DNA from: Aquimarina sp. ERC-38
Lineage (GTDB): Bacteria > Bacteroidota > Bacteroidia > Flavobacteriales > Flavobacteriaceae
Assembly (NCBI RefSeq): GCF_026222555.1
Contig: NZ_CP098511.1
Coordinates: forward strand, 2,709,501 to 2,773,500
Reading direction: 5' to 3'
Length of the DNA stretch: 64,000 nt
Shown here: piece after piece, positions 28,092-39,354 of the stretch
Numbering within the stretch: position 1 is the first letter of the stretch
Layout of the letters: every line of letters starts with the position of its first letter
Made by a program: the position numbers and the translations under genes
The notes under the pieces: generated by a model
The model's input: the letters and a program-made list of their open reading frames with translations, nothing else
What the model was told of the DNA's origin: nothing
Database searches by the model: none

Positions 28092-29780
28092 TTAAGGTTT
28101 ACGATAGAATGTAGTGTTCAATACAGTACGGTTTCCTACTTTATCTAACACGATTACTTCCAGATTATTTTGTGCGGTATCTATAATAGCATCTTTAAAT
28201 TTGTAAATCAACATTCCGGTTTTATAATCATATTCAGTTAAAATAAATTTACCATTGAGAGTCGCTTTATATGATTGTATTCCGGTTTCCATATCATCAA
28301 TTTTGAGTTTTAACTCCGTTTCATAAGAAATCCATCGGTCTTTATCAAAATTAACCGGTGTAATTACCGGAGGTATACTATCTGTATAAATGCCATACGT
28401 TCCAAAATTACGGGTTTTGGTACTAAGTCGAGTGCCTTTTAGCGAAGTGGTTGAATAATAAACTTTTCCATTTTCTGTAAGTTCGCCAAAATATAATTTA
28501 GAACGGTCTTCGGGTTTGTAATTAGAAACATCCGCAGCTATCGTTATTTTTTTATGTAGAGGTATTACATCCTTATGTAAGTATAACGTACTGCCCTCAG
28601 TATCTATAGTGATAGTAGCATCCTCATACAATACTTTTTTTGGTATGTACACATCAAAAATCCCTTTATTAAAAGTAAAAAGGTCATTAGCATCTACGGT
28701 AATACCTTTAGCATTTGTTATATCCTTATTATTATCTTGTTGTTGGGTAGAGTAGGTAAGAGGTATTTGTATAGTTGTGGTATTTTGTTGAAAGTCTTTT
28801 AAAATGATTTCCACATTGTATGACATTTCTTTTTGAACTTCTAGAAAACCATGATTTACCGTTTTATCATAAATACTTAAGGGATTATTTTTTAAGATAA
28901 ACAACCTGGCAATTCGATCATTATTAGTTTGATAGTAGCTGTAATCCGTAAGTTGGTTGATGTACCGGGTTTCAGAAAAGGAGAAACGATTCATCTCCAT
29001 CGTAAATACGGATTGGCCGTTAACTATCAATTGATAACTGTATACACCGTTTTGATTTGAACTGCCATTTTGACGATCAAACGCCTGAATTCCAAAACCT
29101 ATCTTTCCATTAGTTGCTACCGGAAGTGCCTGATATGTATGCATATCTGTTTGAGTAATATTTAGTTGCATCGGAGTTTGTGACAAAGCCATATCCTGAC
29201 CTTTTGCCTGGTATAAAAATAAATTTTGAATAACAGGAGCAACGGTATCTTTTACTTCTAGGTCATACTTAAGGGGATTCAGCGGTCTGGAATAAGCATC
29301 CCGTATTTCAAAATGCAAATGAGGTCCGCCACTTCCACCGGTGTTTCCACTATAAGCTAAAAGTTCATCTTTTTCCAGAGTAAGAATACTATCTTTTGGG
29401 TATAATTCAATTTCAAAAAATTCTTTAGCGTATTGACGCTTTTTTACGTAAGCCTCGATTTTTGGAGCAAATTCCTTTAAATGCGCATATACGCTAGTTT
29501 GTCCATTGCCATGTTTTACATACAAAGCTTTTCCGTAGCCAAAATGGGAAATCTTAATTCTGGAGATAACCCCGGGTGCCGCAACAAATACCTCAGCTCC
29601 TTCCTGACCCTTTGTTTTGATGTCCAAACCGGAGTGAAAATGATTAGACCTTAATTCGCCAAAGGTGCCGGATAACTCTAAAGGGAATTTTACGGGTGAA
29701 TTAAAGTAGTCATTCTTATTTTTAGTCTGGCTATACCCTAAGAATCCAAAAAATAAGCACAAAAAAAATAGTATTCGCAT
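28092..29780 (-). CDS. M23-family metallopeptidase (LytM domain), exported
   Basis: A 562-aa protein with signal peptide (FLCLFFGFLGYSQ). The LytM domain is at about residues 30-170: NHFHSGLDIKT supplies the zinc His/Asp, VYAHL and GPHLHFEIR the remaining His residues. Such enzymes cut peptidoglycan cross-links. The remaining 390 residues are beta-rich Ig-like domains. It is the first gene of a two-gene operon with the TonB receptor. The full set of zinc ligands suggests it is active. Confidence 0.9.
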   Translation of the reverse strand: MRILFFLCLFFGFLGYSQTKNKNDYFNSPVKFPLELSGTFGELRSNHFHSGLDIKTKGQEGAEVFVAAPGVISRIKISHFGYGKALYVKHGNGQTSVYAHLKEFAPKIEAYVKKRQYAKEFFEIELYPKDSILTLEKDELLAYSGNTGGSGGPHLHFEIRDAYSRPLNPLKYDLEVKDTVAPVIQNLFLYQAKGQDMALSQTPMQLNITQTDMHTYQALPVATNGKIGFGIQAFDRQNGSSNQNGVYSYQLIVNGQSVFTMEMNRFSFSETRYINQLTDYSYYQTNNDRIARLFILKNNPLSIYDKTVNHGFLEVQKEMSYNVEIILKDFQQNTTTIQIPLTYSTQQQDNNKDITNAKGITVDANDLFTFNKGIFDVYIPKKVLYEDATITIDTEGSTLYLHKDVIPLHKKITIAADVSNYKPEDRSKLYFGELTENGKVYYSTTSLKGTRLSTKTRNFGTYGIYTDSIPPVITPVNFDKDRWISYETELKLKIDDMETGIQSYKATLNGKFILTEYDYKTGMLIYKFKDAIIDTAQNNLEVIVLDKVGNRTVLNTTFYRKP

Positions 29781-29969
29781 AGAAAGTAAAAGTAAAAATT
29801 TTGTAGCTAAAAATCAGGAATTGTCTTATGAAAAACTAAAGAGCTATAAATTAATGACTTGATTTCGTTTCTTGATAATTATTACCAAATTAGTTTATAA
29901 AGTATTGGGTATTCTCAATTGGTATGTTAACTTTGTGATAAGTTAATATCGCTGAAAGCAACATAAAAA

Positions 29970-30251
29970 ATGATCGAAATTGTTGATGCTCTAGAAAGTA
30001 AGATTACTTTATTACTGGATAAATACCAACAATTAGAACAGCAACGTAATACACTGCAAGAGCGTATTATAAAACTTGAAGAAGTAAATAAGTTGCAGGT
30101 TGAGGAAGTGAAGCATTGGCAGGAAAAATGTTCTGCTATGAAAAACGCCCAGGCGATGTTAGGTAGTAATGAATACAAAAAAGAAACCAAACATAAAATT
30201 AATACGTTAATACGGGAAATAGATGCCTGTATTGCTTATCTCTCTGAATAA
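29970..30251 (+). CDS. ZapB-like coiled-coil cell division protein
   Basis: A 93-aa almost entirely coiled-coil protein (LESKITLLLDKYQQLEQQR, LQERIIKLEEVNKLQ) ending in a short helix NTLIREIDACIAYL. It lies 6 bp upstream of zapA. In Bacteroidota this position is regularly occupied by a ZapB-like or uncharacterised coiled-coil protein; a division role is inferred from that context and shape, not from strong sequence identity. Confidence 0.7.
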   Translation: MIEIVDALESKITLLLDKYQQLEQQRNTLQERIIKLEEVNKLQVEEVKHWQEKCSAMKNAQAMLGSNEYKKETKHKINTLIREIDACIAYLSE

Positions 30252-30257
30252 TGATGC

Positions 30258-30548
30258 ATGCCGGAGCAGTTAAAAATTAAAATATCAATAGCTGATAGAA
30301 TTTACCCGCTTACTATTCATCCTGACCAGGAAGAAGGTTTGCGGATTGCTGCTAAAAAGATTGAAGCCATGATTAAACAGTACGAGCAGAATTATGCGGT
30401 GAGGGATAAACAGGATGTATTAGCCATGAGTGCCTTGCGATTTGCAGCACAAACGGAACAAACGGTTTTAGAAAATGATAAGGATAAAGAAAAAGTATAT
30501 CATAAGCTAATGGCTTTGGATCATTTACTGGATCATCATTTGTCATAA
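30258..30548 (+). CDS. zapA: Cell division protein ZapA
   Basis: A 96-aa protein with the ZapA pattern: the beta strand KIKISIADRIYPLTIHPDQEEGLRIAAKKIEAMI, the helix QDVLAMSALRFAAQTE and a C-terminal coiled coil. ZapA cross-links FtsZ filaments at mid-cell. It is followed by a structured RNA and rny, the same arrangement (zapA then 6S RNA) as in many bacteria. Confidence 0.9.
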   Translation: MPEQLKIKISIADRIYPLTIHPDQEEGLRIAAKKIEAMIKQYEQNYAVRDKQDVLAMSALRFAAQTEQTVLENDKDKEKVYHKLMALDHLLDHHLS

Positions 30549-30571
30549 CGTTCATTCACATAGCATTAAAT

Positions 30572-30760
30572 TACTGCCTGTACTAGTTATATTTTTTGAT
30601 AAACTCAACAAGAATTTTTTTAAAAAGGGTGAGTTTAAGTTGTAAGAGCGTGCCGTCGCTATGTTTTACTACATAGAGGAGCGGATTATCGAGCAGCTTG
30701 TTAGCCCTAAACCTGTTTTTACAGAGTTTATACAAAACCCGGCTGGTACAGGCTTTTTTT
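30572..30760 (+). ncRNA. ssrS: 6S RNA (6S-Flavo type)
   Basis: Between zapA and rny lies a non-coding stretch closed by a long-range stem: GCCTGTACTAG near 30576 pairs with CTGGTACAGGC at 30743-30753, followed by seven T. Internally, AAACTC...GAGTTT forms one arm, leaving large bulged regions as in 6S RNA, which mimics an open promoter and binds RNA polymerase. The genomic position after zapA is the classical place of ssrS. Exact ends are inferred from the stem and the T-run. Confidence 0.75.
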
Positions 30761-30779
30761 ATATATAACTACAAACATT

Positions 30780-32345
30780 ATGGAAACAATCATATTTATT
30801 ATTATTGCTTTAATTGCCGGTGTAGTCATCGGATTTTTTATAGCAAAATACCTGGAACGCTCCGGTTCTTCATCTCTGACCGCTAATGCTAAAAAAGAAG
30901 CGGAAACCATCCTAAAAAATGCAACTAAAGAAGGAGAAAGTATAAAAAAAGATAAAATATTACAGGCCAAAGAAAAGTTTATCGAGTTAAAGTCCGAACA
31001 TGAAAAAGTAATTTTCTCAAGAGATAAAAAAATAGCAGAGGTTGAAAAAAGAACCCGAGATAAAGAATCACAAATATCCGAAGAAGTCAATAAAAACAAA
31101 AGAATTAATAAAGTCTTAGAAGAAAAACTAAAAGACTACGAAAACCGAAGTGAATACCTGGAAAAAAAGAAACTTGAACTAAAGAAGTTACATAAAAGCC
31201 AGGTGCAACAATTAGAAGTAATCAGCGGGTTATCTGCAGAAGATGCCAGGGCACAATTAATTGAATCTTTAAAAGAGCAGGCAAAAACAGATGCCATGGC
31301 GGTGATCCAAGATACGATCGAAGAAGCCAAACTTACTGCACAACAAGAAGCAAAAAAAATAGTGATCAGTACCATTCAACGTATCGGAACCGAAGAGGCC
31401 GTAGAGAATTGCGTATCCGTTTTTAATATTGAAAGTGATGATGTTAAAGGACGAATCATTGGAAGGGAAGGAAGAAATATCCGGGCTATTGAGGCTGCTA
31501 CCGGGGTTGAAATTATTGTGGATGATACTCCTGAGGCAATCATACTTTCCTGTTTTGATTCGGTGCGAAGGGAAGTTGCCCGCCTTTCTTTACATAAACT
31601 AGTAACCGACGGACGTATTCACCCGGCACGAATAGAAGAAGTAGTTAAGAAAACCCGGAAACAAATCGATCAGGAAATTATTGAAACCGGTAAACGTACG
31701 GTTATTGATTTAGGAATCCACGGATTGCACCCGGAATTAATTAAAATGGTAGGAAGAATGAAATACCGTTCTTCTTACGGTCAAAACCTGTTACAACACA
31801 GTAGAGAAGTAGCTAAACTCTGTGGGGTAATGGCTTCGGAAATGGGATTGAACCCAAAATTAGCAAAACGGGCCGGATTATTACACGACATCGGTAAAGT
31901 TCCGGAAACCGAAACGGAAACACCTCATGCTATTTTGGGAATGCAATGGGCAGAAAAGCACGGTGAAAAGCCGGATGTATGTAATGCGATAGGAGCTCAC
32001 CATGATGAAGTGGAAATGACTTGCCTTATTTCTCCAATCGTACAGGTGTGTGATGCTATTAGCGGTGCCAGACCTGGTGCAAGAAGACAGGTACTTGATT
32101 CTTATATTCAACGTTTAAAGGACCTGGAGCAAATTGCCTTTGGGTTTAAAGGGGTTAAAAAAGCCTATGCCATACAAGCAGGTAGAGAACTACGAGTAAT
32201 TGTTGAAAGCGAAAAAGTAAATGACGAAAGAGCAGCAAGCCTCTCTTTTGAGATTTCCCAAAAAATCCAAACGGATATGACGTATCCGGGACAGGTTAAA
32301 ATTACGGTTATCCGTGAAACACGAGCGGTAAATATTGCGAAGTAG
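30780..32345 (+). CDS. rny: Ribonuclease Y
   Basis: A 521-aa membrane-anchored endoribonuclease. The N-terminal helix [19 protein letters not shown] is followed by a coiled coil (about 40-150). The KH domain has [17 protein letters not shown] and the HD domain has [21 protein letters not shown] and [10 protein letters not shown], with metal ligands H and HD. RNase Y starts mRNA decay at the membrane. It is transcribed downstream of the 6S-type RNA and ends at a strong bidirectional terminator. Confidence 0.96.
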   Translation: METIIFIIIALIAGVVIGFFIAKYLERSGSSSLTANAKKEAETILKNATKEGESIKKDKILQAKEKFIELKSEHEKVIFSRDKKIAEVEKRTRDKESQISEEVNKNKRINKVLEEKLKDYENRSEYLEKKKLELKKLHKSQVQQLEVISGLSAEDARAQLIESLKEQAKTDAMAVIQDTIEEAKLTAQQEAKKIVISTIQRIGTEEAVENCVSVFNIESDDVKGRIIGREGRNIRAIEAATGVEIIVDDTPEAIILSCFDSVRREVARLSLHKLVTDGRIHPARIEEVVKKTRKQIDQEIIETGKRTVIDLGIHGLHPELIKMVGRMKYRSSYGQNLLQHSREVAKLCGVMASEMGLNPKLAKRAGLLHDIGKVPETETETPHAILGMQWAEKHGEKPDVCNAIGAHHDEVEMTCLISPIVQVCDAISGARPGARRQVLDSYIQRLKDLEQIAFGFKGVKKAYAIQAGRELRVIVESEKVNDERAASLSFEISQKIQTDMTYPGQVKITVIRETRAVNIAK

Positions 32346-32373
32346 TTTGATATAATCAACTTCAAACAAGATC

Positions 32374-32413
32374 AAAAAAAACTCCCGAATGAATTTCATT
32401 CGGGAGTTTTTTT
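32374..32413. terminator. Strong bidirectional terminator between rny and clpC
   Basis: A 13-bp perfect stem (AACTCCCGAATGA paired with TCATTCGGGAGTT) with an ATT loop is flanked by A7 on the left and T7 on the right. It serves the convergent genes on both strands. Confidence 0.95.
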
Positions 32414-32428
32414 GTTATATAAATTCTT

Positions 32429-34984
32429 TTAAGACTCTGCGGACTCTTCTTTTTTACTAATTTTAATAGTCAACTCTTTAGAGCTTTCATCAAAATCCAT
32501 AAAAATAGCATCACCTTCCTGTAATTGCGAATTGATGATTTCTTCAGCAAGGGCATCTTCAATATATTTTTGAATAGCTCTCTTTAAAGGTCTTGCTCCA
32601 TACTGCTGGTCAAATCCTTTATCTGAAATATAATCCTTGGCTTTATCGCTTAACTTAAGGTCATAGCCTAATCCATTAATTCTACCGTACAATTTATCTA
32701 ACTCAATATCGATGATCTTATGGATATCTTTTCTTTCCAGAGAATTAAATACAATCACGTCGTCTACCCGGTTTAGGAACTCAGGAGCAAAAGCTTTTTT
32801 CAAAGCTCCCTCAATAACCCCTTTGGCATATTCATCAGACTGTGATTTTTTAGCTGCAGTTCCGAATCCAACTCCCTGACCGAAGTCTTTTAACTTTCGA
32901 GCTCCGATATTAGAAGTCATGATGATGATCGTATTTCTAAAATCAATTTTTCTACCAAGACTATCGGTAAGGTATCCGTCATCCAATACCTGTAACATCA
33001 TGTTAAATACATCCGGATGCGCTTTTTCGATTTCATCTAATAAAATTACCGCATATGGTTTTCTACGTACCTTTTCGGTTAGCTGTCCACCTTCTTCATA
33101 ACCTACGTATCCCGGAGGTGCTCCAATGAGTCGGGAAACAGCAAATTTCTCCATGTACTCACTCATATCAATACGAACCAAAGCACTTTCGCTATCAAAC
33201 AGCTCTCTAGCCAGAACTTTGGCTAACTGCGTTTTTCCGACTCCGGTTTGTCCTAAGAAGATAAAAGAACCAATAGGTTTATTTGGATCCTTCAGTCCAG
33301 CACGGTTACGCTGTATCGCTTTCACCACCTTAGTAACGGCTACATCCTGTCCGATTACCTTTCCTTTAATAAGTTCAGGCAATTCAACTAGTTTATTACT
33401 TTCGGTTTGAGCAATTCTATTTACAGGAATTCCTGTCATCATAGAAACTACATCGGCTACACTTTCTTCATCTACCGTTTCTTTATGTAGTTTAGAATCT
33501 TTCTCCCACTGTTCCTGAGCTTTTCCTAGTTCTTTTTCAAGATTTTTTTCGTCATCCCTCAGTTTAGCTGCTTCTTCATATTTCTGCTTTTTGACAACAT
33601 TATTTTTATGTTCCCGTACTTCTTCCAGCTTCTTTTCTATGTCAAGGATACGCTTCGGTACATCAATATTAGTAATATGCACCCGTGACCCGGCTTCATC
33701 CAGAGCATCAATGGCTTTGTCCGGTAAAAACCGATCGGTCATATAACGGTTTGTCAACTTTACACAGGCTGCAATAGCTTCCTCAGTATAGGTAACATTA
33801 TGATGTTCTTCGTATTTTTCTTTAATATTATTTAAAATCTCTATCGTTTCCTCAATATTGGTAGGCTCAACGATTACCTTTTGGAAACGTCTTTCTAAGG
33901 CTCCGTCTTTTTCGATATACTGTCGGTATTCATCTAGTGTAGTGGCACCAATACATTGAATTTCGCCCCTGGCTAACGCAGGTTTAAACATATTAGAAGC
34001 ATCTAAGCTTCCGGTAGCTCCACCGGCTCCGACGATCGTATGGATTTCATCAATAAAAAGAATAATATCTTCATTCTTTTCTAATTCATTCATTACCGCT
34101 TTCATCCGCTCTTCGAATTGTCCGCGGTATTTAGTACCTGCTACTAAACTTGCCAGGTCTAAAGTAACTACCCGCTTATCAAAAAGAATTCGGGAAACTT
34201 TTCTTTGTACAATACGTAAAGCAAGACCTTCTGCAATAGCAGATTTTCCTACTCCCGGTTCTCCGATCAACAACGGATTGTTCTTTTTACGACGGCTTAA
34301 AATTTGTGAGACTCTTTCAATCTCCTTAGTCCGGCCTACTACCGGATCCAATTTACCTTCTTCGGCCATGGCAGTTAAATCCCTTCCGAAATTATCTAAA
34401 ACCGGAGTTTTGGATTTTTTATTCGATTTATTTCCTCCGGAAGGAGAATTAAAGGGATTGTCCTTAGCACTTTCATTAGACAAATCATCATCTTCAGAAA
34501 AGGACTCGGCTTTTGTATCTTCTATATAGTCATCTTCGTTTGCAATCATATATTTAAATTGATCTTTTACGTTATCATAATCCACTTTCAACCGGTTTAA
34601 TAACTTGGTTGTAGGATCATTTTCATTCCTTAAAATGCACAGTAATAAATGTGCGGTACTGATGGAAGAGCTTTGAAATAATTTTGCTTCCAGAAACGTG
34701 GTTTTTAAGGCTCTCTCTGCCTGCCGGGTAAGGTGTAAGTTTTTCTTTTCGTTAGAAATTACCGCAACCCCCGGGTTAGCAGGACTTAAAATTTCCACTT
34801 TTCGACGAAGGTTGGTTAAATCTACCTCCAGTGCATCCAATATATTAATAGCTTTGCCACTCCCATCCCGAAGCAAGCCTAGCATTAAGTGTTCAGTACC
34901 AATAAAATCATGACCCAGGCGTAAGGCTTCCTCTTTACTGTAAGCGATCACATCTTTAACTCTGGGCGAAAAATTATCATCCAT
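32429..34984 (-). CDS. clpC: ATP-dependent Clp protease ATPase subunit ClpC
   Basis: An 851-aa Hsp100 unfoldase that feeds substrates to ClpP. It has two N-terminal Clp repeats (about residues 5-145), AAA domain 1 with Walker A LIGEPGVGKSAI, an M-domain/UVR segment (about 425-490) typical of ClpC, and AAA domain 2 with FLGQTGVGKTQLAK, DEIEKAHPDVFN and MTSNIGA. Walker B of domain 1 is LFIDEIHTIVGAGG. The gene is divergent from gyrA. ClpC rather than ClpB is indicated by the short middle domain and the length. Confidence 0.96.
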   Translation of the reverse strand: MDDNFSPRVKDVIAYSKEEALRLGHDFIGTEHLMLGLLRDGSGKAINILDALEVDLTNLRRKVEILSPANPGVAVISNEKKNLHLTRQAERALKTTFLEAKLFQSSSISTAHLLLCILRNENDPTTKLLNRLKVDYDNVKDQFKYMIANEDDYIEDTKAESFSEDDDLSNESAKDNPFNSPSGGNKSNKKSKTPVLDNFGRDLTAMAEEGKLDPVVGRTKEIERVSQILSRRKKNNPLLIGEPGVGKSAIAEGLALRIVQRKVSRILFDKRVVTLDLASLVAGTKYRGQFEERMKAVMNELEKNEDIILFIDEIHTIVGAGGATGSLDASNMFKPALARGEIQCIGATTLDEYRQYIEKDGALERRFQKVIVEPTNIEETIEILNNIKEKYEEHHNVTYTEEAIAACVKLTNRYMTDRFLPDKAIDALDEAGSRVHITNIDVPKRILDIEKKLEEVREHKNNVVKKQKYEEAAKLRDDEKNLEKELGKAQEQWEKDSKLHKETVDEESVADVVSMMTGIPVNRIAQTESNKLVELPELIKGKVIGQDVAVTKVVKAIQRNRAGLKDPNKPIGSFIFLGQTGVGKTQLAKVLARELFDSESALVRIDMSEYMEKFAVSRLIGAPPGYVGYEEGGQLTEKVRRKPYAVILLDEIEKAHPDVFNMMLQVLDDGYLTDSLGRKIDFRNTIIIMTSNIGARKLKDFGQGVGFGTAAKKSQSDEYAKGVIEGALKKAFAPEFLNRVDDVIVFNSLERKDIHKIIDIELDKLYGRINGLGYDLKLSDKAKDYISDKGFDQQYGARPLKRAIQKYIEDALAEEIINSQLQEGDAIFMDFDESSKELTIKISKKEESAES

Positions 34985-35381
34985 AAATTCTTTCTTCTTA
35001 CTTTTCTAATCCTTCTCTCTTTTACTAAAATAGTAATTTTTACTATCAAATCTCAAAAACTATTCCTTTAATTCTGATAATAATACATATGACAGTTTTA
35101 CAGGAGAAAAGTATAAGTATTCCTAATTATTTGGTTAAAGATACTATTTGATCTACAAACCCATTAAGAGAATAGCTTAAATAAATAACGCAGATGCGGT
35201 TATGGCTGCTCGTCATTATTTTTGTCAAGTTTATGTACAGACCTAAAATAAGCTTGAAATTGTTATTATTGATCCTTTTTTGTTAATAAATTGGTGATAT
35301 TAAAATTAGGTGTCTTTTATGGAACCGTAGGATTTGCGTAAATTAGCATGTTAGTAATAAATTAAAAGAATTTCCATATTT
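34985..35381. other. 397-bp divergent intergenic region clpC / gyrA
   Basis: No open frame, RNA structure or repeat is apparent. It must hold the promoters of both genes. TAGGATTTG about 50 bp before gyrA is close to, but not exactly, the -7 consensus, so I do not annotate it as a promoter. Confidence 0.6.
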
Positions 35382-37952
35382 ATGGCAGAAGGAGAAAGGT
35401 TAGTTCCTATTAATATTGAGGATGAAATGAAATCTGCGTACATTGATTATTCAATGTCCGTTATTGTATCCAGAGCTTTACCCGATGTTCGAGATGGTTT
35501 AAAACCCGTTCACCGAAGGGTATTATACGGTATGTACGAATTAGGGGTACGGGCAAACAGCGCCCATAAAAAGTCCGCAAGAATCGTAGGAGAAGTTTTA
35601 GGTAAATACCACCCTCATGGAGATACCTCGGTATATGATACGATGGTGCGAATGGCACAAGAGTGGAGTTTGCGATATATGTTAGTTGACGGGCAAGGTA
35701 ACTTCGGGTCCGTGGATGGAGATAGTCCTGCGGCCATGCGTTATACGGAAGCCAGAATGCAACGGATATCCGAAGATATGCTGGCGGATATTGATAAAGA
35801 TACGGTAGATCATACCTTAAATTTTGATGATACCCTCGAGGAGCCTACGGTACTACCTACCCGGGTACCGGGGCTTTTAATTAACGGAGCTTCCGGGATC
35901 GCAGTAGGTATGGCTACTAATATGCCGCCACACAACTTAAGTGAAGTGGTAGACGGTACGGTTGCTTATATTGAGAACAATGAGATTGAGGTGGATGAAT
36001 TGATGCAATACGTGAAGGCACCGGATTTTCCTACCGGAGGAACTATATATGGTTATGACGGAGTTCGGGAAGCTTTTAAAACCGGGAGGGGACGTATTGT
36101 TATCCGTGGGAAAGCAACCATGGAAGAGGTAAACGGTAGAGAATGTATTATCGTTACTGAAATCCCATATCAGGTGAATAAGGCCGATATGATTAAAAAG
36201 ACGGCAGACCTAGTTAATGATAAAAAAATAGACGGAATCTCAACCATACGGGATGAATCTGACCGAAAGGGAATGCGAATTGTTTATATTTTAAAACGAG
36301 ATGCTATCCCAAATATCGTTCTTAATTTATTGTACAAATACACGGCATTGCAATCTTCTTTTAGTGTAAACAATATTGCCCTAGTTAAAGGAAGGCCTAG
36401 AATGTTGAATGTTAAAGACATGATTCATTATTTTGTAGAACACCGTCACGAAGTGGTAGTGCGTAGAACAAAATATGAGTTAAGAAAAGCTGAGGAACGC
36501 GCACATATCCTGGAAGGTCTAATCATAGCTTCAGATCATATTGATGAAGTAATTGCATTGATACGTAGTTCTGCAAATGCAGATGAAGCCCGACAAAAAC
36601 TGGTCGACCGTTTTAAACTTACGGAAATCCAGGCCAAAGCAATTGTCGAAATGCGATTGAGACAGCTTACCGGACTGGAGCAGGATAAATTACGAGCCGA
36701 GTACGAAGACTTAATGAAAACGATCGAAGATTTAAAGGATATCCTGGACAAGAAAGATCGTAGAATGGAAATCATTAAGAACGAACTTCTTGAGGTTAAA
36801 AAGAAGTACGGGGATGAGCGCAGGTCTCAAATTGAATATGCCGGAGGGGATTTAAGTATTGAAGATATGATCCCTGATGACAAGGTGGTAATTACCATTT
36901 CGCACGCAGGGTATATCAAAAGAACTTCCCTCACCGAATACAAGAAACAAAACCGGGGAGGAGTTGGTCAAAAAGGGAGTACTACCCGAAACGAAGATTT
37001 CCTGGAACATCTATTTGTAGGAACTAACCACCAGTACATGTTGTTTTTTACCCAAAAAGGAAAATGCTTCTGGATGCGGGTGTATGAAATTCCGGAAGGT
37101 AGTAAAACTTCCAAAGGGAGGGCTATTCAAAACCTGATTAATATAGAGACTGATGATAAGGTAAAAGCTTTTATCTGTACTCAGGATTTAAAGGATGAGG
37201 AATACATCAACAGCCATTATGTGATTATGGCAACTAAAAAGGGGCAGGTTAAAAAAACATCCCTGGAACAATATTCCCGTCCGCGAACAAATGGTATTAA
37301 CGCCATTACCATTAAAGATGAAGATGAATTACTAGAAGCTAAACTTACCAATGGGAAAAGCCAGGTGATGTTAGCGGTTAAGTCCGGTAAAGCCATTCGT
37401 TTTGAAGAAGAAAAAACAAGGCCTATGGGGCGTGGTGCTTCCGGAGTGCGGGGGATTAGCCTTGCTAACGATGCCGACGAGGTAATCGGAATGATTGCCG
37501 TGAATGATATGGAAAGTAACATCCTGGTAGTTTCGGAAAATGGTTACGGTAAACGATCCAAACTGGAAGATTACCGAATTACCAATCGTGGTGGGAAGGG
37601 AGTTAAAACCATTTCAGTTACAGATAAGACAGGAAGCTTAGTAGCTATTAAGAACGTAACGGATGCTAATGACCTGATGATCATTAATAAGTCCGGAATT
37701 GCGATTCGCTTATCCGTAGAAGATTTACGGGTTATGGGAAGGGCTACTCAAGGCGTTAAATTGATTAATTTAAAAGGGAGTGATGCTATTGCAGCGGTTG
37801 CTAAAGTGATGCACGATGAAGATGATGTGGAAACCCTGGAAGAAGAAGAATCACCCAATGACTTAAACAAGAATATCAATACCGCAAATACCACAAATGA
37901 TGACCTTCAGGATGTTGACGGCACGACTCTTGATGAAGATTCAGAAGAATAA
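35382..37952 (+). CDS. gyrA: DNA gyrase subunit A
   Basis: An 856-aa type IIA topoisomerase subunit that cuts and rejoins DNA. The breakage-reunion domain has [48 protein letters not shown] and the catalytic tyrosine in [10 protein letters not shown] (about residue 122). The quinolone-resistance region reads [13 protein letters not shown], with threonine-serine at the usual hot spots. The C-terminal beta-pinwheel carries the GyrA-box [11 protein letters not shown]. The extreme end is acidic ([12 protein letters not shown]). A TPR gene follows after 36 bp. Confidence 0.97.
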   Translation: MAEGERLVPINIEDEMKSAYIDYSMSVIVSRALPDVRDGLKPVHRRVLYGMYELGVRANSAHKKSARIVGEVLGKYHPHGDTSVYDTMVRMAQEWSLRYMLVDGQGNFGSVDGDSPAAMRYTEARMQRISEDMLADIDKDTVDHTLNFDDTLEEPTVLPTRVPGLLINGASGIAVGMATNMPPHNLSEVVDGTVAYIENNEIEVDELMQYVKAPDFPTGGTIYGYDGVREAFKTGRGRIVIRGKATMEEVNGRECIIVTEIPYQVNKADMIKKTADLVNDKKIDGISTIRDESDRKGMRIVYILKRDAIPNIVLNLLYKYTALQSSFSVNNIALVKGRPRMLNVKDMIHYFVEHRHEVVVRRTKYELRKAEERAHILEGLIIASDHIDEVIALIRSSANADEARQKLVDRFKLTEIQAKAIVEMRLRQLTGLEQDKLRAEYEDLMKTIEDLKDILDKKDRRMEIIKNELLEVKKKYGDERRSQIEYAGGDLSIEDMIPDDKVVITISHAGYIKRTSLTEYKKQNRGGVGQKGSTTRNEDFLEHLFVGTNHQYMLFFTQKGKCFWMRVYEIPEGSKTSKGRAIQNLINIETDDKVKAFICTQDLKDEEYINSHYVIMATKKGQVKKTSLEQYSRPRTNGINAITIKDEDELLEAKLTNGKSQVMLAVKSGKAIRFEEEKTRPMGRGASGVRGISLANDADEVIGMIAVNDMESNILVVSENGYGKRSKLEDYRITNRGGKGVKTISVTDKTGSLVAIKNVTDANDLMIINKSGIAIRLSVEDLRVMGRATQGVKLINLKGSDAIAAVAKVMHDEDDVETLEEEESPNDLNKNINTANTTNDDLQDVDGTTLDEDSEE

Positions 37953-37988
37953 CTATTTATTAATACACTATACCCTAAAAATTAGAAA

Positions 37989-39257
37989 ATGAAAATGAAT
38001 TGGATAACGGCACTTGTGATATGTACCAGTGCCTTAGGATTTTCACAGAAACAAGAATTAAAATCTGCTGCAAAAGCCTTAAAAAGCGGAGATACGGCTG
38101 CTGCTAGTCAAGCGCTGGCCACAGTAGAAGGTCAAATTGAGAATGCTGATGATAAATTAAAAGCTCAATATTATTTTTTACAAGGGCAGTCAACTGCTGC
38201 GGATACTTCATTACCGGCACAGGAGAAGGCGGCTATGGCTTATGTAAAAGTGATGGAAGTAGAAAAAAAATCCGGTAATAAAAAGTTTTCCGCAGATGCC
38301 TCAAAAAAATTGCAACTACTAAGAGAAAACCTGGTAAAAGAAGCTATCAAGGATCAGAAGAAAGAAGCATATTCGGATGCTGCTGAAAAGTTATATTTGG
38401 GGTATAAAACAAATAAGAGAGATACTTCTTATTTATATTTTGCAGCTTCAAATGCTATCAATGCTAAGGATTATGATAAAGCATTAGAGTATTATAATGA
38501 ATTAGTAGCTTTGGATTTTAACGGTGTAGAAACGGAATATCTGGCTACAAAGAAAGAAGACGGTAAGCCAGAATCTTTTCCTTCAAAAGAATTACGGGAT
38601 TTTTCGGTGAAAACCGGAAGTCATATCAAGCCAGAAGATAAAGTTTCAGAATCTAAAAAATCCGAAATTACTAAGAACATTGCATTGATTTATATTAGCC
38701 AGGGAAAAGATGAAGAGGCTTTAAAAGCAATGGAAGCAGCTAAGAAAGCAAATCCTACGGATCCCTCTTTACTACAAGCTGAAGCGGATATGTATTACAA
38801 ATTAGGTAATATAGAAAAGTATAAAGAATTGATGGAGCAAATTGTTGCTAATGACCCTAATAATCCTGACCTTTTCTATAACCTGGGGGTGAGTGCTTCT
38901 AAGTTAGGTGACAATGAGAAAGCTAAAGAGTATTATTTAAAGACTTTAGAATTAAAACCTAATTATAGTTCTGCGCAATTGAATTTGGCTTCCCTGATTT
39001 TAAATGGTGAGAAAGAATTAGTAGAGCAGATGAATGCTTTAGGAACTACAAGTGCAGATTATAAAAAGTACGATGCTTTAAAGGCGAAACGTATGGATAT
39101 TTATAGAGAGGCAGTACCTTACCTGGAAGGATCTTTAGAAAGTAATCCGGATAATATTGAAGTAGTACGAACCTTAATGAATATTTTCTATCAATTAGAT
39201 GATTCAAAAGCAGATAGTATGAAAAATAAATTAAAAGCTTTAGAAGGAGGTAACTAA
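37989..39257 (+). CDS. Exported tetratricopeptide repeat protein
   Basis: A 422-aa protein with a signal peptide (MNWITALVICTSALGFSQ) and alanine/lysine-rich helical repeats. TPR units are evident at about residues 145-180 (SYLYFAASNAINAKDYDKALEYYNELV), 235-270 and 295-330 (PDLFYNLGVSASKLGDNEKAKEYYLKTLELKPN). TPRs mediate protein-protein contacts; partner unknown. It lies 36 bp after gyrA, probably read through from it, and ends at its own terminator. Confidence 0.85.
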   Translation: MKMNWITALVICTSALGFSQKQELKSAAKALKSGDTAAASQALATVEGQIENADDKLKAQYYFLQGQSTAADTSLPAQEKAAMAYVKVMEVEKKSGNKKFSADASKKLQLLRENLVKEAIKDQKKEAYSDAAEKLYLGYKTNKRDTSYLYFAASNAINAKDYDKALEYYNELVALDFNGVETEYLATKKEDGKPESFPSKELRDFSVKTGSHIKPEDKVSESKKSEITKNIALIYISQGKDEEALKAMEAAKKANPTDPSLLQAEADMYYKLGNIEKYKELMEQIVANDPNNPDLFYNLGVSASKLGDNEKAKEYYLKTLELKPNYSSAQLNLASLILNGEKELVEQMNALGTTSADYKKYDALKAKRMDIYREAVPYLEGSLESNPDNIEVVRTLMNIFYQLDDSKADSMKNKLKALEGGN

Positions 39258-39280
39258 TAAAGCTTATTAGAAAAATAAAA

Positions 39281-39314
39281 GAAGCCGTTTCATTCATTTT
39301 GAAACGGCTTTTTA
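39281..39314 (+). terminator. Intrinsic terminator after the TPR gene
   Basis: AAGCCGTTT pairs with AAACGGCTT around an 11-base loop and runs into TTTTTAC, 24 bp after the stop codon. Confidence 0.85.
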
Positions 39315-39354
39315 CTTGAGTTCAATTGGTATTTCTACTTGCGCTATATTTTTG

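Noticed and set aside
32429..37952. Open frames of 60-101 codons antisense to clpC and gyrA
   Set aside because: They are shadows of the strongly biased codon use of the two genes and show no family features or start signals.
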